DNA of 64,000 nt from an uncultured Flavobacteriales bacterium (GCA_905478325.1 CAJQIB010000012.1:1-64000); one strand, 5' to 3'; shown: positions 43,501 through 52,063, counted from the stretch's first letter. The notes: generated by a model from the sequence alone, not told the origin. A program made the numbers and translations.

Positions 43501-43940
43501 TCAATCAAAATATCGGTGCCTGACAGCGGGCTGGTCGCATCAAAATGAGCCGCTAAAGGAATGTCCCCTTCAACAATCGATACAGCTGCCTGGTCTCCTT
43601 CAGGTTGACTTTCGATTCCGATGGTGATCCAACTATCACCCAACAAAGTTGGGAAAAACGAATAAAAAGCTGGATTAATAGCACTCGCTACAGTTCCACC
43701 AAAATCATCATTGTAAAACCCATCTGTTGTTGTGAGAATGAGCGGTGTATCCCCTCCGCCAGAAATTGAACTCAGCTTGTCTTCAGGATTCACCATATCA
43801 ACATACAAACGGTACGTTGTGTGTCCTTCAACAATATCTACAGCATGTTCTGCAACAGTCACTGTGTAAGCTTGACCAATTGAAGTAAAGGGAATCAAAA
43901 ACAGAACTAAAATTGAGAGTAAAGAGCTCAAGTGCTTCAT
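40548..43940 (-). CDS. T9SS surface protein A: two copies of a novel domain plus 14 Cys-rich units
   Basis: A secreted protein of 1130 residues. The signal peptide is LSSLLSILVLFLIPFTSIG followed by Q. Order: unnamed beta-rich domain (about residues 22-215), six Cys-rich units, a second copy of the domain (about 413-617), eight more Cys-rich units, an SprB-like repeat (SISITVSGGTPDYIIGWTGP), and a type A T9SS sorting domain (AYPNPATSELWI, VSIYDATGRMVYNQ, YAGGIYNVMV). The Cys unit has the form GCTDxxACNYDxxATxDDGSC. Seven carry an extension YDCDGNCLxDxDxDGVCDE that resembles calcium-binding thrombospondin type 3 loops. Mature protein is probably attached to the outer surface; adhesion or a stalk-like role is inference. 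Confidence 0.85.
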   Translation of the reverse strand: MKHLSSLLSILVLFLIPFTSIGQAYTVTVAEHAVDIVEGHTTYRLYVDMVNPEDKLSSISGGGDTPLILTTTDGFYNDDFGGTVASAINPAFYSFFPTLLGDSWITIGIESQPEGDQAAVSIVEGDIPLAAHFDATSPLSGTDILIDDSTGSAWYTLSDASNGLPDSETMRTMFMQLSIPTGGEICSTVNVQIFGMGIGANEILATYTFCGEGTFFPVSDEVVSGCTDSFACNYDASATEDDGSCEYASCVGCTDAEACNYDADAIYNDGSCEYTSCGTGGCTNDSACNYNAEATYEDGTCEYSSCIGCTDENADNYDPEATIDNGSCEFLGCTDMEACNYDAAANAPDGSCTYAGANLDCDGNCLVDTDGDGVCDEFEVAGCQDPVACNYNIEASDEDGSCDYCSCGNSGGLLPGMQYTMTIEEHASDIITGTVTYRFYANMVNEDDFLSSVYGNNENPFILETSDGFYNSTYGGATADQVNPAFFSFFPELEGDSWVTIGIDSTPVGSEVGISTVESTEQPWVNSFNFGSESAGADILMNDETGGAWFVLNGSPNGLPDAVNNRVLFMQLTTSGTFSGTAHIQVFENGIGSEDIRSSFDFDGPGTYNPSVEDNACGCTDPAASNYDDSADYDDGSCDYNVYGCTDEMACNFDELATEDDDSCEFPFAGYDCNGDCLNDADMDGVCDEFEIAGCTEMMACNFNEMASDDDGSCTFAESGYDCNGNCLEDSDGDGVCDEFEVTGCQNVDACNYSMEATDDDGSCVFADAGYDCDGVCLSDADGDGVCDEFEVSDCTDMMACNYNAEATDDDGSCTYAESGYDCEGMCLADADMDGVCDEFEILGCEDELACNYSAEATEDDGSCTFAETNYDCDGNCLNDADMDGVCDELEVAGCTDMTACNYNEAATDDDGSCTFAEANYDCDGNCLNDADGDGVCDELEVAGCTDPEAENYNADATDDDGSCYFCDIVIAVDEVINDVEGAGGSISITVSGGTPDYIIGWTGPDGFTSEDEDIAGMGGLYTVTVTDSNGCMTTLDIEMEVVISVVELMTFPMEAYPNPATSELWIASSSWSGMVEVSIYDATGRMVYNQDIQGSNQNIRLDVSTYAGGIYNVMVRSGMKRAMEQVIIQ
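41040..42090 (-). repeat. Coding array of eight Cys-rich units in surface protein A
   Basis: Units 7-14 of the protein, six of them with the calcium-loop extension. The period is about 50 residues (150 bases). The two adjacent units near 41100-41350 are almost identical in protein but differ at many third codon positions, so the array is not a fresh duplication. Confidence 0.85.
42715..43270 (-). repeat. Coding array of six Cys-rich units in surface protein A
   Basis: Units 1-6, mostly short (about 27 residues each, joined by xxCxGC); only the fifth carries the calcium-loop extension. The last unit ends in CDYCSCG just before the second domain copy. Confidence 0.8.
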
Positions 43941-44124
43941 GGCAGAAGTTTAAGAAGGACGTTGTTAATCGGAGCAATTTACATTCGAAAAGAGATATTT
44001 CGGCAGTCTTACCCACCAATCTTTGACCAAATCTATTTCAACAAGAATGGATCAAGCTTTACCTGATCCATTCTCATTACGCCAACCGCACTTTGGGAAT
44101 TCGATTCCTTTATTGAATCCTTTT
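43941..44124 (-). other. Intergenic spacer between surface proteins A and B
   Basis: 184 bases. It holds a ten-base-pair hairpin (44045-44073) just after the gene for protein B and a possible TAAATTG box near 43970-43980 on the minus strand before protein A. Confidence 0.4.
44045..44073 (-). terminator. Hairpin downstream of surface protein B gene
   Basis: GAATGGATCA at 44045-44054 pairs with TGATCCATTC at 44064-44073. It is not followed by a clean T run in either direction, so intrinsic termination is only possible. Confidence 0.4.
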
Positions 44125-47100
44125 TTACCGTTGAACAAATACTTTTTCTCGGGCATCCCACTCGCCTGAAAGCACGACCACGTGGTACATGCCGCTCATC
44201 CAACGGGAACAATCGACCTGAAGGCGATTGGTTCCTGCAGCTATTGTTTTCGTGTAAACCAAACGACCTGCGGCGTCATGAATGTGAACCGAGGCTTGCA
44301 GTGCATGGTGACCAATCTCAATCGTTAGATTCGAAACAACAGGATTCGGAAACAATGAAAGGTCGATCATCATGGATTCTTCCACTCCAACAATCGTCTC
44401 GACAACAATTTCAAAAGAGGTTACGGAACACCCATTTTCATCGCTTACGGTAACCTGATACGTCCCTCCCTCCAAGTTGTCAATATCTTCTGAAGCACTG
44501 GTGAAGCTTCCGTCCAACTGTGTCCAAGCAAATACATACGCTTCTGACCCTCCCGTAACTGTAATCGCAATGGCTCCCTGATTCAATCCCTGTTCCGTAC
44601 CAACGACATTGTCCAAAAGAACAAGAAGGGGCTCCGGCTCCATTACTTCAAACAATACAGTCGTAAAGCACCCCGCGGCGTCAACGACCTCAACAGCATA
44701 TTCCCCCGCCAACAAACCAACGAATGCACCTTCTGATTGAGGCGCTCCGTCAGGAAGCAAAACAAAGGTCAACAACGAGTCATTTGGATAAGCTCCTATA
44801 GCGGAGACCAGAACAGCCCCATCATCACTCCCGTTGCACGTTGCATCAGTCACCTCAAGTGAAGCTTCCAACGCGCAGTATGCGCATGATCCGTCATCGT
44901 CTGTTGCCGTTGGATCAAAGTTCAAGGCATCAAAGTCTGTGCAGCCTTCAATTTCAAATGCATCGCAAATACCATCCAAATCAGCATCTTCGAGACAATT
45001 GCCATCGCAGTCGTAATTGGACGCTGCGTATTCACACGACCCATCCTCTTCTGTGGCTTCTAAACTGTAGTTGCAGGCCGCCAAATCTGTGCAGCCCTCC
45101 ACTTCTAAAGCATCACAAATACCGTCATCATCTGTGTCGTTTAGGCAGAGTCCGAGACAGTCGTATCCAAAGTCTGCATAGGTGCAGGACTCATCTTCAT
45201 CTGTCGCATCGAAAGCGTAGTTGCATGCTGTAACGTCTGTGCACCCCGCGATTTCAAACACATCGCAAACACCGTCTTCATCGGTATCAGCCAGGCACTC
45301 TCCATCGCAACCATACCCCTCCGAGGCATAGGTGCATGAGAAGTCTGGTGTATTGGCCAATGCGTTAAAATTGCAAGACAATTCATCCAAGCAACCAAAC
45401 ACACTCGCGATACAGGACCCGTCTTCGTATTCCACCAGGGGATCATAGTTAAAGGCCGCTTCATCGGTGCAACCACATGTGTTTTGCCCGCTAAACGCAT
45501 TGGTCCATTCTGCGCCTTCAAACGAAAAATGATGCAAACTCGCGTTGCTATTGTCTCCATTTTCAAAAACCTGGACATGCAGTTGACCTGAAAGCGTTCC
45601 ATCCGTTGTGACTTGACCGATCAATACACGCAAGTCATCCCCAGCGATGCCATTTGAACCTCCGTTTAGAATAAACCAAGACCCACCAACCGGGTCATCC
45701 ATGACGATATCAGATCCATCTTCAAACGCAGCACTCCAGCCCAGGTCACCGGATGCACCCAAAGCATTCACCAGATTTTCTCCTGCCATTGCAGGACCAT
45801 CTAAACCAATGGTCACCCAGCTGTCAAATGCCAGATCAGGGAACAGCCCCACGAGGTCAGCATTGAGATTTTGAGGTAGCAAGGAACCATTGTCGTCCTG
45901 ATGAAAGGTCGACGATGTCCCCAAGATCAAGGTGTCGACGTCGTTCCCATATACCGAGGAAACGAAATCTTCAGAAGTCTCGGTGGTCACATACAGTCGA
46001 TACGTGGTCATCCCCTCGAGGTTTCCCGATGCATGAACCGCGACTGTATCGATGTCAAGTCCGAATACAGGCACCTCAATCTCTGAGCAGGAACAAAAAT
46101 CACACGTGCCATCGTCATCAGTAGCCAACAGATTGAAGTTGCATGCATTTTCGACTGTGCAGCCCTCGATTTCAAAAAGATCACACACCCCATCACCATC
46201 CGCATCTTGAATGCAGTTTCCTTCGCACGTGTACCAGTCTTCCGGATACGTGCACGAACCATCTTCGTTGGTAACTGATTCTAGATAGTTGCATGCCAAA
46301 GGGTCTGCACATCCGTAAGTGGCCACCGTCACGATGAGTGTTTGCACAAACACCGATGTGTTACCACACTGATCGGAAGCTGTATAGGTGCGCTCTAACG
46401 TTTGAACTGAGGCCTCTTCTGAAAGCAACACATCCAATGAGCTCCAGCTTGCATTGCCATCGCAGGCGTCTTGAATCACTGCAAAAGGTTCTGGAACGCT
46501 TTCGTCTTCTTGCTCATTGACTTGAATCAATGCCTCAGGTAAAACAACAAACTCGGGAGCCAGTGTGTCCCTTACAGAAATCATTTGAACTGCGCTTGCC
46601 GTATTGCCTGCGTCATCAGTCGCAATGAATGTTCGTGTGCAGAGGTAATTGAATGGAGGACAATCCAAAACAAATTCAATTGGGCCGTCAACAAACATTA
46701 CTTGAACATTATCATCACAAGCATCCTCGGCTATGGCCATGACTGTTGGCATGGCTTGATCGCATTGGATCACTGAATCAGCTGGTACTGAAGTGAAGAA
46801 TGGCGGAATCACATCCAACACACATGGGTCAACCGTGAAATCACATGAGCCGTCATCATCCGTTGCCATGGCATTGAAATTGTTCGCCAAAGCATCGGTA
46901 CACCCATCAATTTCAAATTCATCGCAGATCCCATCACTATCTAGGTCAGACAAACAGCTGCCTTCACAACTGTAGCCAGATTCCGGGAAAGAGCAATTGT
47001 CGAATGCTGGTGCACCACAAGCATCTTGCAGGCCAATCACCTTGTTCAAGCCATTATTGACTCCGTCTCCATGGATGAAGAATTGGACAAACATCTGACC

Positions 47101-49374
47101 ACTCAGATTTCCTGCGGTCGTGAATTGCCCCAAAAGAACGCGAAGATCATCCCCGGCGATACCGTTGGTTGCACCATTGAGAATGTACCATAAGCCGCCC
47201 AAGTCATCTGAAATCTCAATGGAACCTCCATTTTCAAAAGGAATGACCCAGGGCTCATTGCCTTCCAAGACACTCACTCCCAATTCGCCTTCCGCGCCAT
47301 TTGCAGACTGATCCAAGCCAATGGTCACCCAAGAATCATAGGCCAATGAAGGAATGAATGGAAATACCATAGGATTGCTGTTTTCTGCCAACGGCCCTCC
47401 TGCTGGACTTTGAAAAAATGATGACGTTGAATGAACCGACGTTGAAAATTCATCGTCACCAGCAACGGCGCTCACAAAATCATCTTCGTTCTCGCAAAGC
47501 GCATACACACGGTAGGTCGTCATTCCACTGAGATCGACTTCACCAACCATGCCTTCATGCACGGTGATGGGTTCAATTTGCAGACAATACGCTTCGTATG
47601 GAACATAATTGCATGCATCGATATCGTTGCATTGGGATGGATACGTGCAGGAACCGTTGTTGTCTGTAGCGTTTGAGTCATAATTCAAGGCGGCCTCGTC
47701 CGTGCAGCCCAAGACCTCCAATTCGTTGCAAACGCCATCACTATCGTTATCCCCTAAACAGTCCCCTTCACAGTCATAGTAAGGCTCCACGAAAATGCAC
47801 GATGCATTGTCCTCCAAAGTGTACGCTTCATCATAATTACATGCCAACTCAATCATGCAACCGGCACAGCTTGTAAACTCGCATGACCCGTCATTTTCAT
47901 TGGCCAAAACATTGAAGTTGCAAGCGATGGAATTCATACATCCAGCAACAGAATACAGGCAAGAACCGTCGTCATCTGTAGCTTCATTGTTGAAGTTGTT
48001 TGCCAAAGCATCCGTGCATCCAGCGACTTCATCTCCATCACAAATACCATCCAAGTCCTCATCAAGAAGACAGTTTCCTTCGCAATCCAAACCATTTTCA
48101 GCGTAAACACAAGAGGAGACATCAGAAATCGTTGCCGCTTCGTCATAATTGCATGCGAAGGTGTCCAAACACCCTACACACGAAGCAAAGTCGCACGATC
48201 CATCGGGGATATTGGCCAATGCGTTGAAGTTGCACGCCAAAGGATTCAAACAACCTCCTATTTCACACGTACCATCGTCAATGAGAGCGGTAGGGTCAAA
48301 ATTATCGGCACTCGCATCCATGCAACCGGCGCAAGAAACAAAATCACATGTTCCATCTTCATAGGAAGCATCTGGATTGAAGTTACATGCGGCTTCCAGA
48401 GTGCACCCTCCCTCTTCGCAGCTGAAATAATCACAGGTTCCATCGTTGTAAATGGCATCTGGGTCAAAATTACAAGCCGTTGAGTCCGTGCATCCCAAAC
48501 ATTCTATGAAGCTGCAGGAGCCATCATCTATTGTGGCCGATTCATCGTAGTTACACGCAAAAACATCGGTACAACCTGCGCATGACTCATATTCACAGGT
48601 TCCGTCATCTTCCGATGCAAAAGCATCATAATTGCAAGCTTCGGAATCTGTACAACCAGGAGCCATTGTTGAGAAGTCTATATCCCAAACATCTGTGCCA
48701 GAAAAACCTTGGTGCACCTGCTCCGAATCCGATGATCCAACAGCAGGGATGACTTGAATATTGAGCAGGCCAGAAGGCAACGAAGCCGACGTAATCTGCA
48801 TAATCAATACGCGCAGGTCATCGCCAGCGTATCCATTGGTCATACCGCTCAACAAAAACCATGCTCCTCCCGCTTCATCAGTCAAGGAAACACTCATTCC
48901 ACTGCTCTCAGCGTTTGCAGAGAAATTAGCCATAAAGGGTTGATCAGGACTTTCCAATGCTGAAATGTCCATTTCGCCAGGTCCAGCAGCCTGGTCCAAT
49001 CCTATGGTAATCCAACTATCGTATGCCGCTTCAGGAAAATAATTGAGAATCAACGGATTGATACCGCCCCCAGTTGAACCACTCGCAAAAGGAGAATTGA
49101 ACATCGGACTATCGACCTCCACCATGAGCGGAGATCCTTGTCCTCCATAAACAGCAGATACAAAGTCGTCGGGATGAGTGCACTCTACATAAAAACGATA
49201 CGTGGTCTGGCCTTCCAATTCTGCCAATCCTGTCACACCATCATGAACCATGTATTCCTCAATCAGCAATTGTGACGATTGAGCATGTAAGCCTATGGTT
49301 GACAGCATGCATGCCGTAAAACCAATCAGACGTAGGGTCGAAATAGAAGGAAAAACCATATGTGAAGAATGCAT
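44125..49374 (-). CDS. T9SS surface protein B: three copies of the novel domain, 19 Cys-rich units, HYR-like region
   Basis: The largest gene here, 1749 residues. A signal peptide (LIGFTACMLSTIGLHAQ) precedes domain copy 1 (about residues 33-238), a run of eleven Cys-rich units, copy 2 (about 595-788), one unit, an HYR/Ig-like region with PPFFTSVPADSVIQCDQAMP and IATDDAGNTAS, two units, copy 3 (about 1103-1295), five units, SprB-like repeats (VLVSAIGAYPNDSLLTFVL; GAIAITVTGGSEAYVFAWT), and a type A T9SS sorting domain (LFPNPVVSNLTIEIG, HIHDAAGRLVYTK, WMSGMYHVVVLSG). About eight of the units or partial units have the calcium-loop extension. It is the paralogue of protein A with one more domain block; function is unknown. 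Confidence 0.85.
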   Translation of the reverse strand: MHSSHMVFPSISTLRLIGFTACMLSTIGLHAQSSQLLIEEYMVHDGVTGLAELEGQTTYRFYVECTHPDDFVSAVYGGQGSPLMVEVDSPMFNSPFASGSTGGGINPLILNYFPEAAYDSWITIGLDQAAGPGEMDISALESPDQPFMANFSANAESSGMSVSLTDEAGGAWFLLSGMTNGYAGDDLRVLIMQITSASLPSGLLNIQVIPAVGSSDSEQVHQGFSGTDVWDIDFSTMAPGCTDSEACNYDAFASEDDGTCEYESCAGCTDVFACNYDESATIDDGSCSFIECLGCTDSTACNFDPDAIYNDGTCDYFSCEEGGCTLEAACNFNPDASYEDGTCDFVSCAGCMDASADNFDPTALIDDGTCEIGGCLNPLACNFNALANIPDGSCDFASCVGCLDTFACNYDEAATISDVSSCVYAENGLDCEGNCLLDEDLDGICDGDEVAGCTDALANNFNNEATDDDGSCLYSVAGCMNSIACNFNVLANENDGSCEFTSCAGCMIELACNYDEAYTLEDNASCIFVEPYYDCEGDCLGDNDSDGVCNELEVLGCTDEAALNYDSNATDNNGSCTYPSQCNDIDACNYVPYEAYCLQIEPITVHEGMVGEVDLSGMTTYRVYALCENEDDFVSAVAGDDEFSTSVHSTSSFFQSPAGGPLAENSNPMVFPFIPSLAYDSWVTIGLDQSANGAEGELGVSVLEGNEPWVIPFENGGSIEISDDLGGLWYILNGATNGIAGDDLRVLLGQFTTAGNLSGQMFVQFFIHGDGVNNGLNKVIGLQDACGAPAFDNCSFPESGYSCEGSCLSDLDSDGICDEFEIDGCTDALANNFNAMATDDDGSCDFTVDPCVLDVIPPFFTSVPADSVIQCDQAMPTVMAIAEDACDDNVQVMFVDGPIEFVLDCPPFNYLCTRTFIATDDAGNTASAVQMISVRDTLAPEFVVLPEALIQVNEQEDESVPEPFAVIQDACDGNASWSSLDVLLSEEASVQTLERTYTASDQCGNTSVFVQTLIVTVATYGCADPLACNYLESVTNEDGSCTYPEDWYTCEGNCIQDADGDGVCDLFEIEGCTVENACNFNLLATDDDGTCDFCSCSEIEVPVFGLDIDTVAVHASGNLEGMTTYRLYVTTETSEDFVSSVYGNDVDTLILGTSSTFHQDDNGSLLPQNLNADLVGLFPDLAFDSWVTIGLDGPAMAGENLVNALGASGDLGWSAAFEDGSDIVMDDPVGGSWFILNGGSNGIAGDDLRVLIGQVTTDGTLSGQLHVQVFENGDNSNASLHHFSFEGAEWTNAFSGQNTCGCTDEAAFNYDPLVEYEDGSCIASVFGCLDELSCNFNALANTPDFSCTYASEGYGCDGECLADTDEDGVCDVFEIAGCTDVTACNYAFDATDEDESCTYADFGYDCLGLCLNDTDDDGICDALEVEGCTDLAACNYSLEATEEDGSCEYAASNYDCDGNCLEDADLDGICDAFEIEGCTDFDALNFDPTATDDDGSCAYCALEASLEVTDATCNGSDDGAVLVSAIGAYPNDSLLTFVLLPDGAPQSEGAFVGLLAGEYAVEVVDAAGCFTTVLFEVMEPEPLLVLLDNVVGTEQGLNQGAIAITVTGGSEAYVFAWTQLDGSFTSASEDIDNLEGGTYQVTVSDENGCSVTSFEIVVETIVGVEESMMIDLSLFPNPVVSNLTIEIGHHALQASVHIHDAAGRLVYTKTIAAGTNRLQVDCSRWMSGMYHVVVLSGEWDAREKVFVQR
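44870..45490 (-). repeat. Coding array of five Cys-rich units in surface protein B
   Basis: Units 15-19; three have the extension (for example DCDGNCLEDADLDGICDAFE). The array starts with CGCTDEAAFNYD directly after domain copy 3. Confidence 0.8.
47590..48655 (-). repeat. Coding array of eleven Cys-rich units in surface protein B
   Basis: Units 1-11 after domain copy 1. Most are short units linked by SCAGC or ECLGC; two carry the calcium-loop extension (DCEGNCLLDEDLDGICDGDE; DCEGDCLGDNDSDGVCNELE). Confidence 0.8.
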
Positions 49375-49434
49375 GAACTGTCGATATTCTGCATCCTATA
49401 CGCATCTTGGGCTCCTTCGGTTTCAAGTAGGCAC

Positions 49435-49461
49435 AAAAAAAAGGGGCCGAAGCCCCTTTTT
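49435..49461 (-). terminator. Terminator of surface protein C gene (UUCG loop)
   Basis: Read on the minus strand, GGGGC-TTCG-GCCCC is followed by eight T. The stable tetraloop and T run make a clear intrinsic terminator about 30 bases after the stop at 49489. The A run on the other side could also let it work in the opposite direction. Confidence 0.9.
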
Positions 49462-49488
49462 CAAGTTATTGAATCAATAACGAAATCC

Positions 49489-51894
49489 TTACTGCTTCAG
49501 TAATTGCAATTGGTTGATCATCAATCCGGCACGAACCTGCAACTGATACACTCCATTCGCAACGCCTGTCAAGTCCATTGTTACGCGATTGCTTCCCGTT
49601 TGGTTCACAAAAACTTGTGAATTTACCATGCGGCCTTGCCCGTCAAAGATCGAGACTTCCAAATCCTGACCCTGAGCACCGGCCCATTCCAACTGGAAAG
49701 CTCCATTGCTCGGGTTTGGACTGACCGATAAGCTGCTCAAGAAGCCCAGCTCCTCAATTCCAACAGGAACACCAAAGGTGCCCTCTACAGAACAACCATT
49801 CATATCCGTAATGGTTACCGTGTATTCGCCAGCTACAATTCCAGTCAAGTCTTCATCTGCACTGGTGAATGCATCAGGTCCGGACCACGCAAACATGTTT
49901 CCGCCATTGCCACCAGCAACGTCAATGTCCAACGCGCCATCACCAGCACCTGTGTCATTGGTAATCGTACCCGTAACTGTCATTTCATCTGGTTCATTGA
50001 TCGTAGCCTCGATGGAGGCTTGACAACCATTTGAATCTTGAACGTAGTACGTGTAAATACCTGGAGTCAAATCGATGTAAATCGGAGAAGAGCCGAAATC
50101 TGTGCCGTCCGCACTGTACTCGTATAAATTCGTACCACCCGCTCCTGCGATTTCAACCGAACCATTGGTGTCTCCAAAACAAGTCACATCCTCTGATGAA
50201 GCCGATGCGATCAATTCAGTCGCATCTCCAACAGTAGCAACGACTTCCGCTTGACAGTCTTCAACATCTGTTGCGAGGATGACATAATCACCAGGCAATA
50301 AATCACCAAACAACGTAACATCGCTTGACTCACCTTCATTGAAAGAGAACGTCAAGCCTCCATTTCCACCATCCGCATTGAAGGATACCATACCATTCTG
50401 GTCACCGAAACACAAAATGTCTGTAACACTCGCATCAATGACAATCGGCTCAGGAGCACCTACCGTGTATTCTACGGTTGATTGACCGATGCATCCGTTG
50501 ACATCCATGGCATAGATGGTATATGTACCACCTTGGACATAAAGTACATTGCCTGGAGCATAATTCACACCATCTGTGCTAAACTCCATGCTCGCTTGAG
50601 TACCTGCACCACCTAATGTCAAAACAACGATTTGACCATCTGCTGAATCAGCGCAAGTTGCGTCCAAAATGTTGCTCTGACCACCTGCCACTGTGACACT
50701 CAATTGTTGCGGATTTGCGACACTAATGGCGATACTTTGTGCAGTGCACCCATTCGCATCTTGTGCATAGACCGTGTACAGACCTGCAGCCAATCCATCA
50801 AAGTACAAATCAGACGCCGTTTCACTGAAGTTTGGTGTGAGACTGAACGTGTAATCGCCAGCACCGCCTTCCGCTTCTCCTGAGATGACGGCGTCACTGT
50901 CTCCGGCACAGCTGACAGACTCTGTCAACGAAGCCGTTAATGTGATCGCATCCGGAACGGCCATTTCCACATCCACTGAAGCGGTACAACCCGCGCCATC
51001 AATCGCGTTTACAGTGTACATGCCGCCAACCAGACCGTTAAAATTTCCAACCGCCAAAGTCGGATCATTTTCGCCAATCCCGAAAGTCACACCCAGTTGA
51101 CCTCCCGTTGCAGAAACGATGATCATACCGTCACTCACTCCTGGACAAGAATTACCGATAACCTCGTCGAGGGTCAATGTCAAGGTGCAAGGAAACACGC
51201 ATGTCTCTCCGGCTTCTGTGGCATCAGGGTTGTAGTTTGTTGCTTCCGGATCCATGCAACCGAAAATTGCACCTGCACTTGAGCTAAATGGAATGCCTTC
51301 GTACTGCGTCGACGCGCTTTGCTCACCATTCAAGAAAACCTGCACGTTGAACGAACCAGTAAAACTTCCAGATGTTGTCAATTGAGCGAGAAGAACTTTG
51401 AAGTCTGGACCCGCTTGAGCTTGCGTGTCTCCAAATAGTGTAAACCACGAACCTCCGTTATCAGAATTCACTACGAAATCACCGCCTGTTTCAAAAACGT
51501 CTACGGCATCATCGATGCCAACTGAGTTAGGTTGCCCCGTTACTTCAGTAGAGTTCGATACACCTAGTGTAATCCACGAGTCAAATTCAGCTTCTGCTGA
51601 AAACGCAAAAAAGGCTGGATTGATGCTCCATCCTGTTGATGCTCCGAAATCTGACTGAAAAAAACCGTCTACTGAAGTCAACGAAAGTGGAGATGACACA
51701 TCTCCATAAACCGCCGAAATCTCATCCAATTCATTGGTCAACACAGCGTAGACACGGTATGTCGTCATACCGTCCAAAGCAGGTATTTCAATTCCGTCAT
51801 GCTCCGCGTAGACCTCGGATACAATCTCAATTAATTGACTAGATCCGCTGATTGCTATTAAACAGGCAACGGCACTTAGTAGAAGTTGTTTCAT
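49489..51894 (-). CDS. T9SS surface protein C: one novel domain and six SprB-like repeats
   Basis: A secreted protein of 801 residues. Signal peptide QLLLSAVACLIAISGSSQ. One copy of the cluster's unnamed domain (about residues 18-211) is followed by a single divergent Cys-rich unit (GCMDPEATNYNPDATEAGET). Then come six SprB-like repeats of about 78 residues, each built on a core such as CxGDxDGxVxxxAxGGxGxYTF and ending in GxYTVxAxDxNGCxA. The type A sorting domain closes it (SVSPNPSNGAFQLEWAG, VSIFDGQGRMVNSQ, VANGVYQLQVRAG). SprB in Flavobacterium is a mobile gliding adhesin, so a surface adhesin role is plausible. The gene has its own TATATTTG promoter and terminator. Confidence 0.85.
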   Translation of the reverse strand: MKQLLLSAVACLIAISGSSQLIEIVSEVYAEHDGIEIPALDGMTTYRVYAVLTNELDEISAVYGDVSSPLSLTSVDGFFQSDFGASTGWSINPAFFAFSAEAEFDSWITLGVSNSTEVTGQPNSVGIDDAVDVFETGGDFVVNSDNGGSWFTLFGDTQAQAGPDFKVLLAQLTTSGSFTGSFNVQVFLNGEQSASTQYEGIPFSSSAGAIFGCMDPEATNYNPDATEAGETCVFPCTLTLTLDEVIGNSCPGVSDGMIIVSATGGQLGVTFGIGENDPTLAVGNFNGLVGGMYTVNAIDGAGCTASVDVEMAVPDAITLTASLTESVSCAGDSDAVISGEAEGGAGDYTFSLTPNFSETASDLYFDGLAAGLYTVYAQDANGCTAQSIAISVANPQQLSVTVAGGQSNILDATCADSADGQIVVLTLGGAGTQASMEFSTDGVNYAPGNVLYVQGGTYTIYAMDVNGCIGQSTVEYTVGAPEPIVIDASVTDILCFGDQNGMVSFNADGGNGGLTFSFNEGESSDVTLFGDLLPGDYVILATDVEDCQAEVVATVGDATELIASASSEDVTCFGDTNGSVEIAGAGGTNLYEYSADGTDFGSSPIYIDLTPGIYTYYVQDSNGCQASIEATINEPDEMTVTGTITNDTGAGDGALDIDVAGGNGGNMFAWSGPDAFTSADEDLTGIVAGEYTVTITDMNGCSVEGTFGVPVGIEELGFLSSLSVSPNPSNGAFQLEWAGAQGQDLEVSIFDGQGRMVNSQVFVNQTGSNRVTMDLTGVANGVYQLQVRAGLMINQLQLLKQ

Positions 51895-51928
51895 TCGAAT
51901 GGTAGTTAGTCGTGAATATCAGTTTGTC

Positions 51929-51936
51929 CAAATATA
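51929..51936 (-). promoter_or_regulatory. -7 box TATATTTG for surface protein C
   Basis: On the minus strand TATATTTG lies 34 bases before the ATG at 51894. It gives a leader of about 30 bases and shows that protein C has its own promoter. Confidence 0.55.
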
Positions 51937-52014
51937 GTCCTCTCGCACATTTATTTCGGATCTCGAAACGAGATTTTAAGAAAGGATATACACGGATATT
52001 TGTGAACAAAAGAA

Positions 52015-52042
52015 AAGGGAGGAGACATGCGTCCCCTCCCTT
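52015..52042 (-). terminator. Terminator of surface protein D gene
   Basis: On the minus strand AAGGGAGG and CCTCCCTT form the stem, followed by TTCTTTTG. It lies about 20 bases after the stop at 52064. Confidence 0.7.
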
Positions 52043-52063
52043 GCTAAAGCCCGGGATATGATG

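Noticed and set aside
41219-48227. Many plus-strand frames of 60-217 codons rich in His, Arg, Ser and Pro across the surface-protein genes
   Set aside because: They are antisense shadows of the repeated Asp/Cys-rich coding arrays on the minus strand; their odd composition follows from the repeat codons, and they have no promoter boxes or recognisable domains.
41040-48655. Regularly spaced DNA repeats that could be read as a CRISPR or satellite array
   Set aside because: The period (about 75 or 150 bases) is in codon frame, varies at third positions and encodes Cys-rich protein units. There are no constant repeats with unique spacers and no cas genes.
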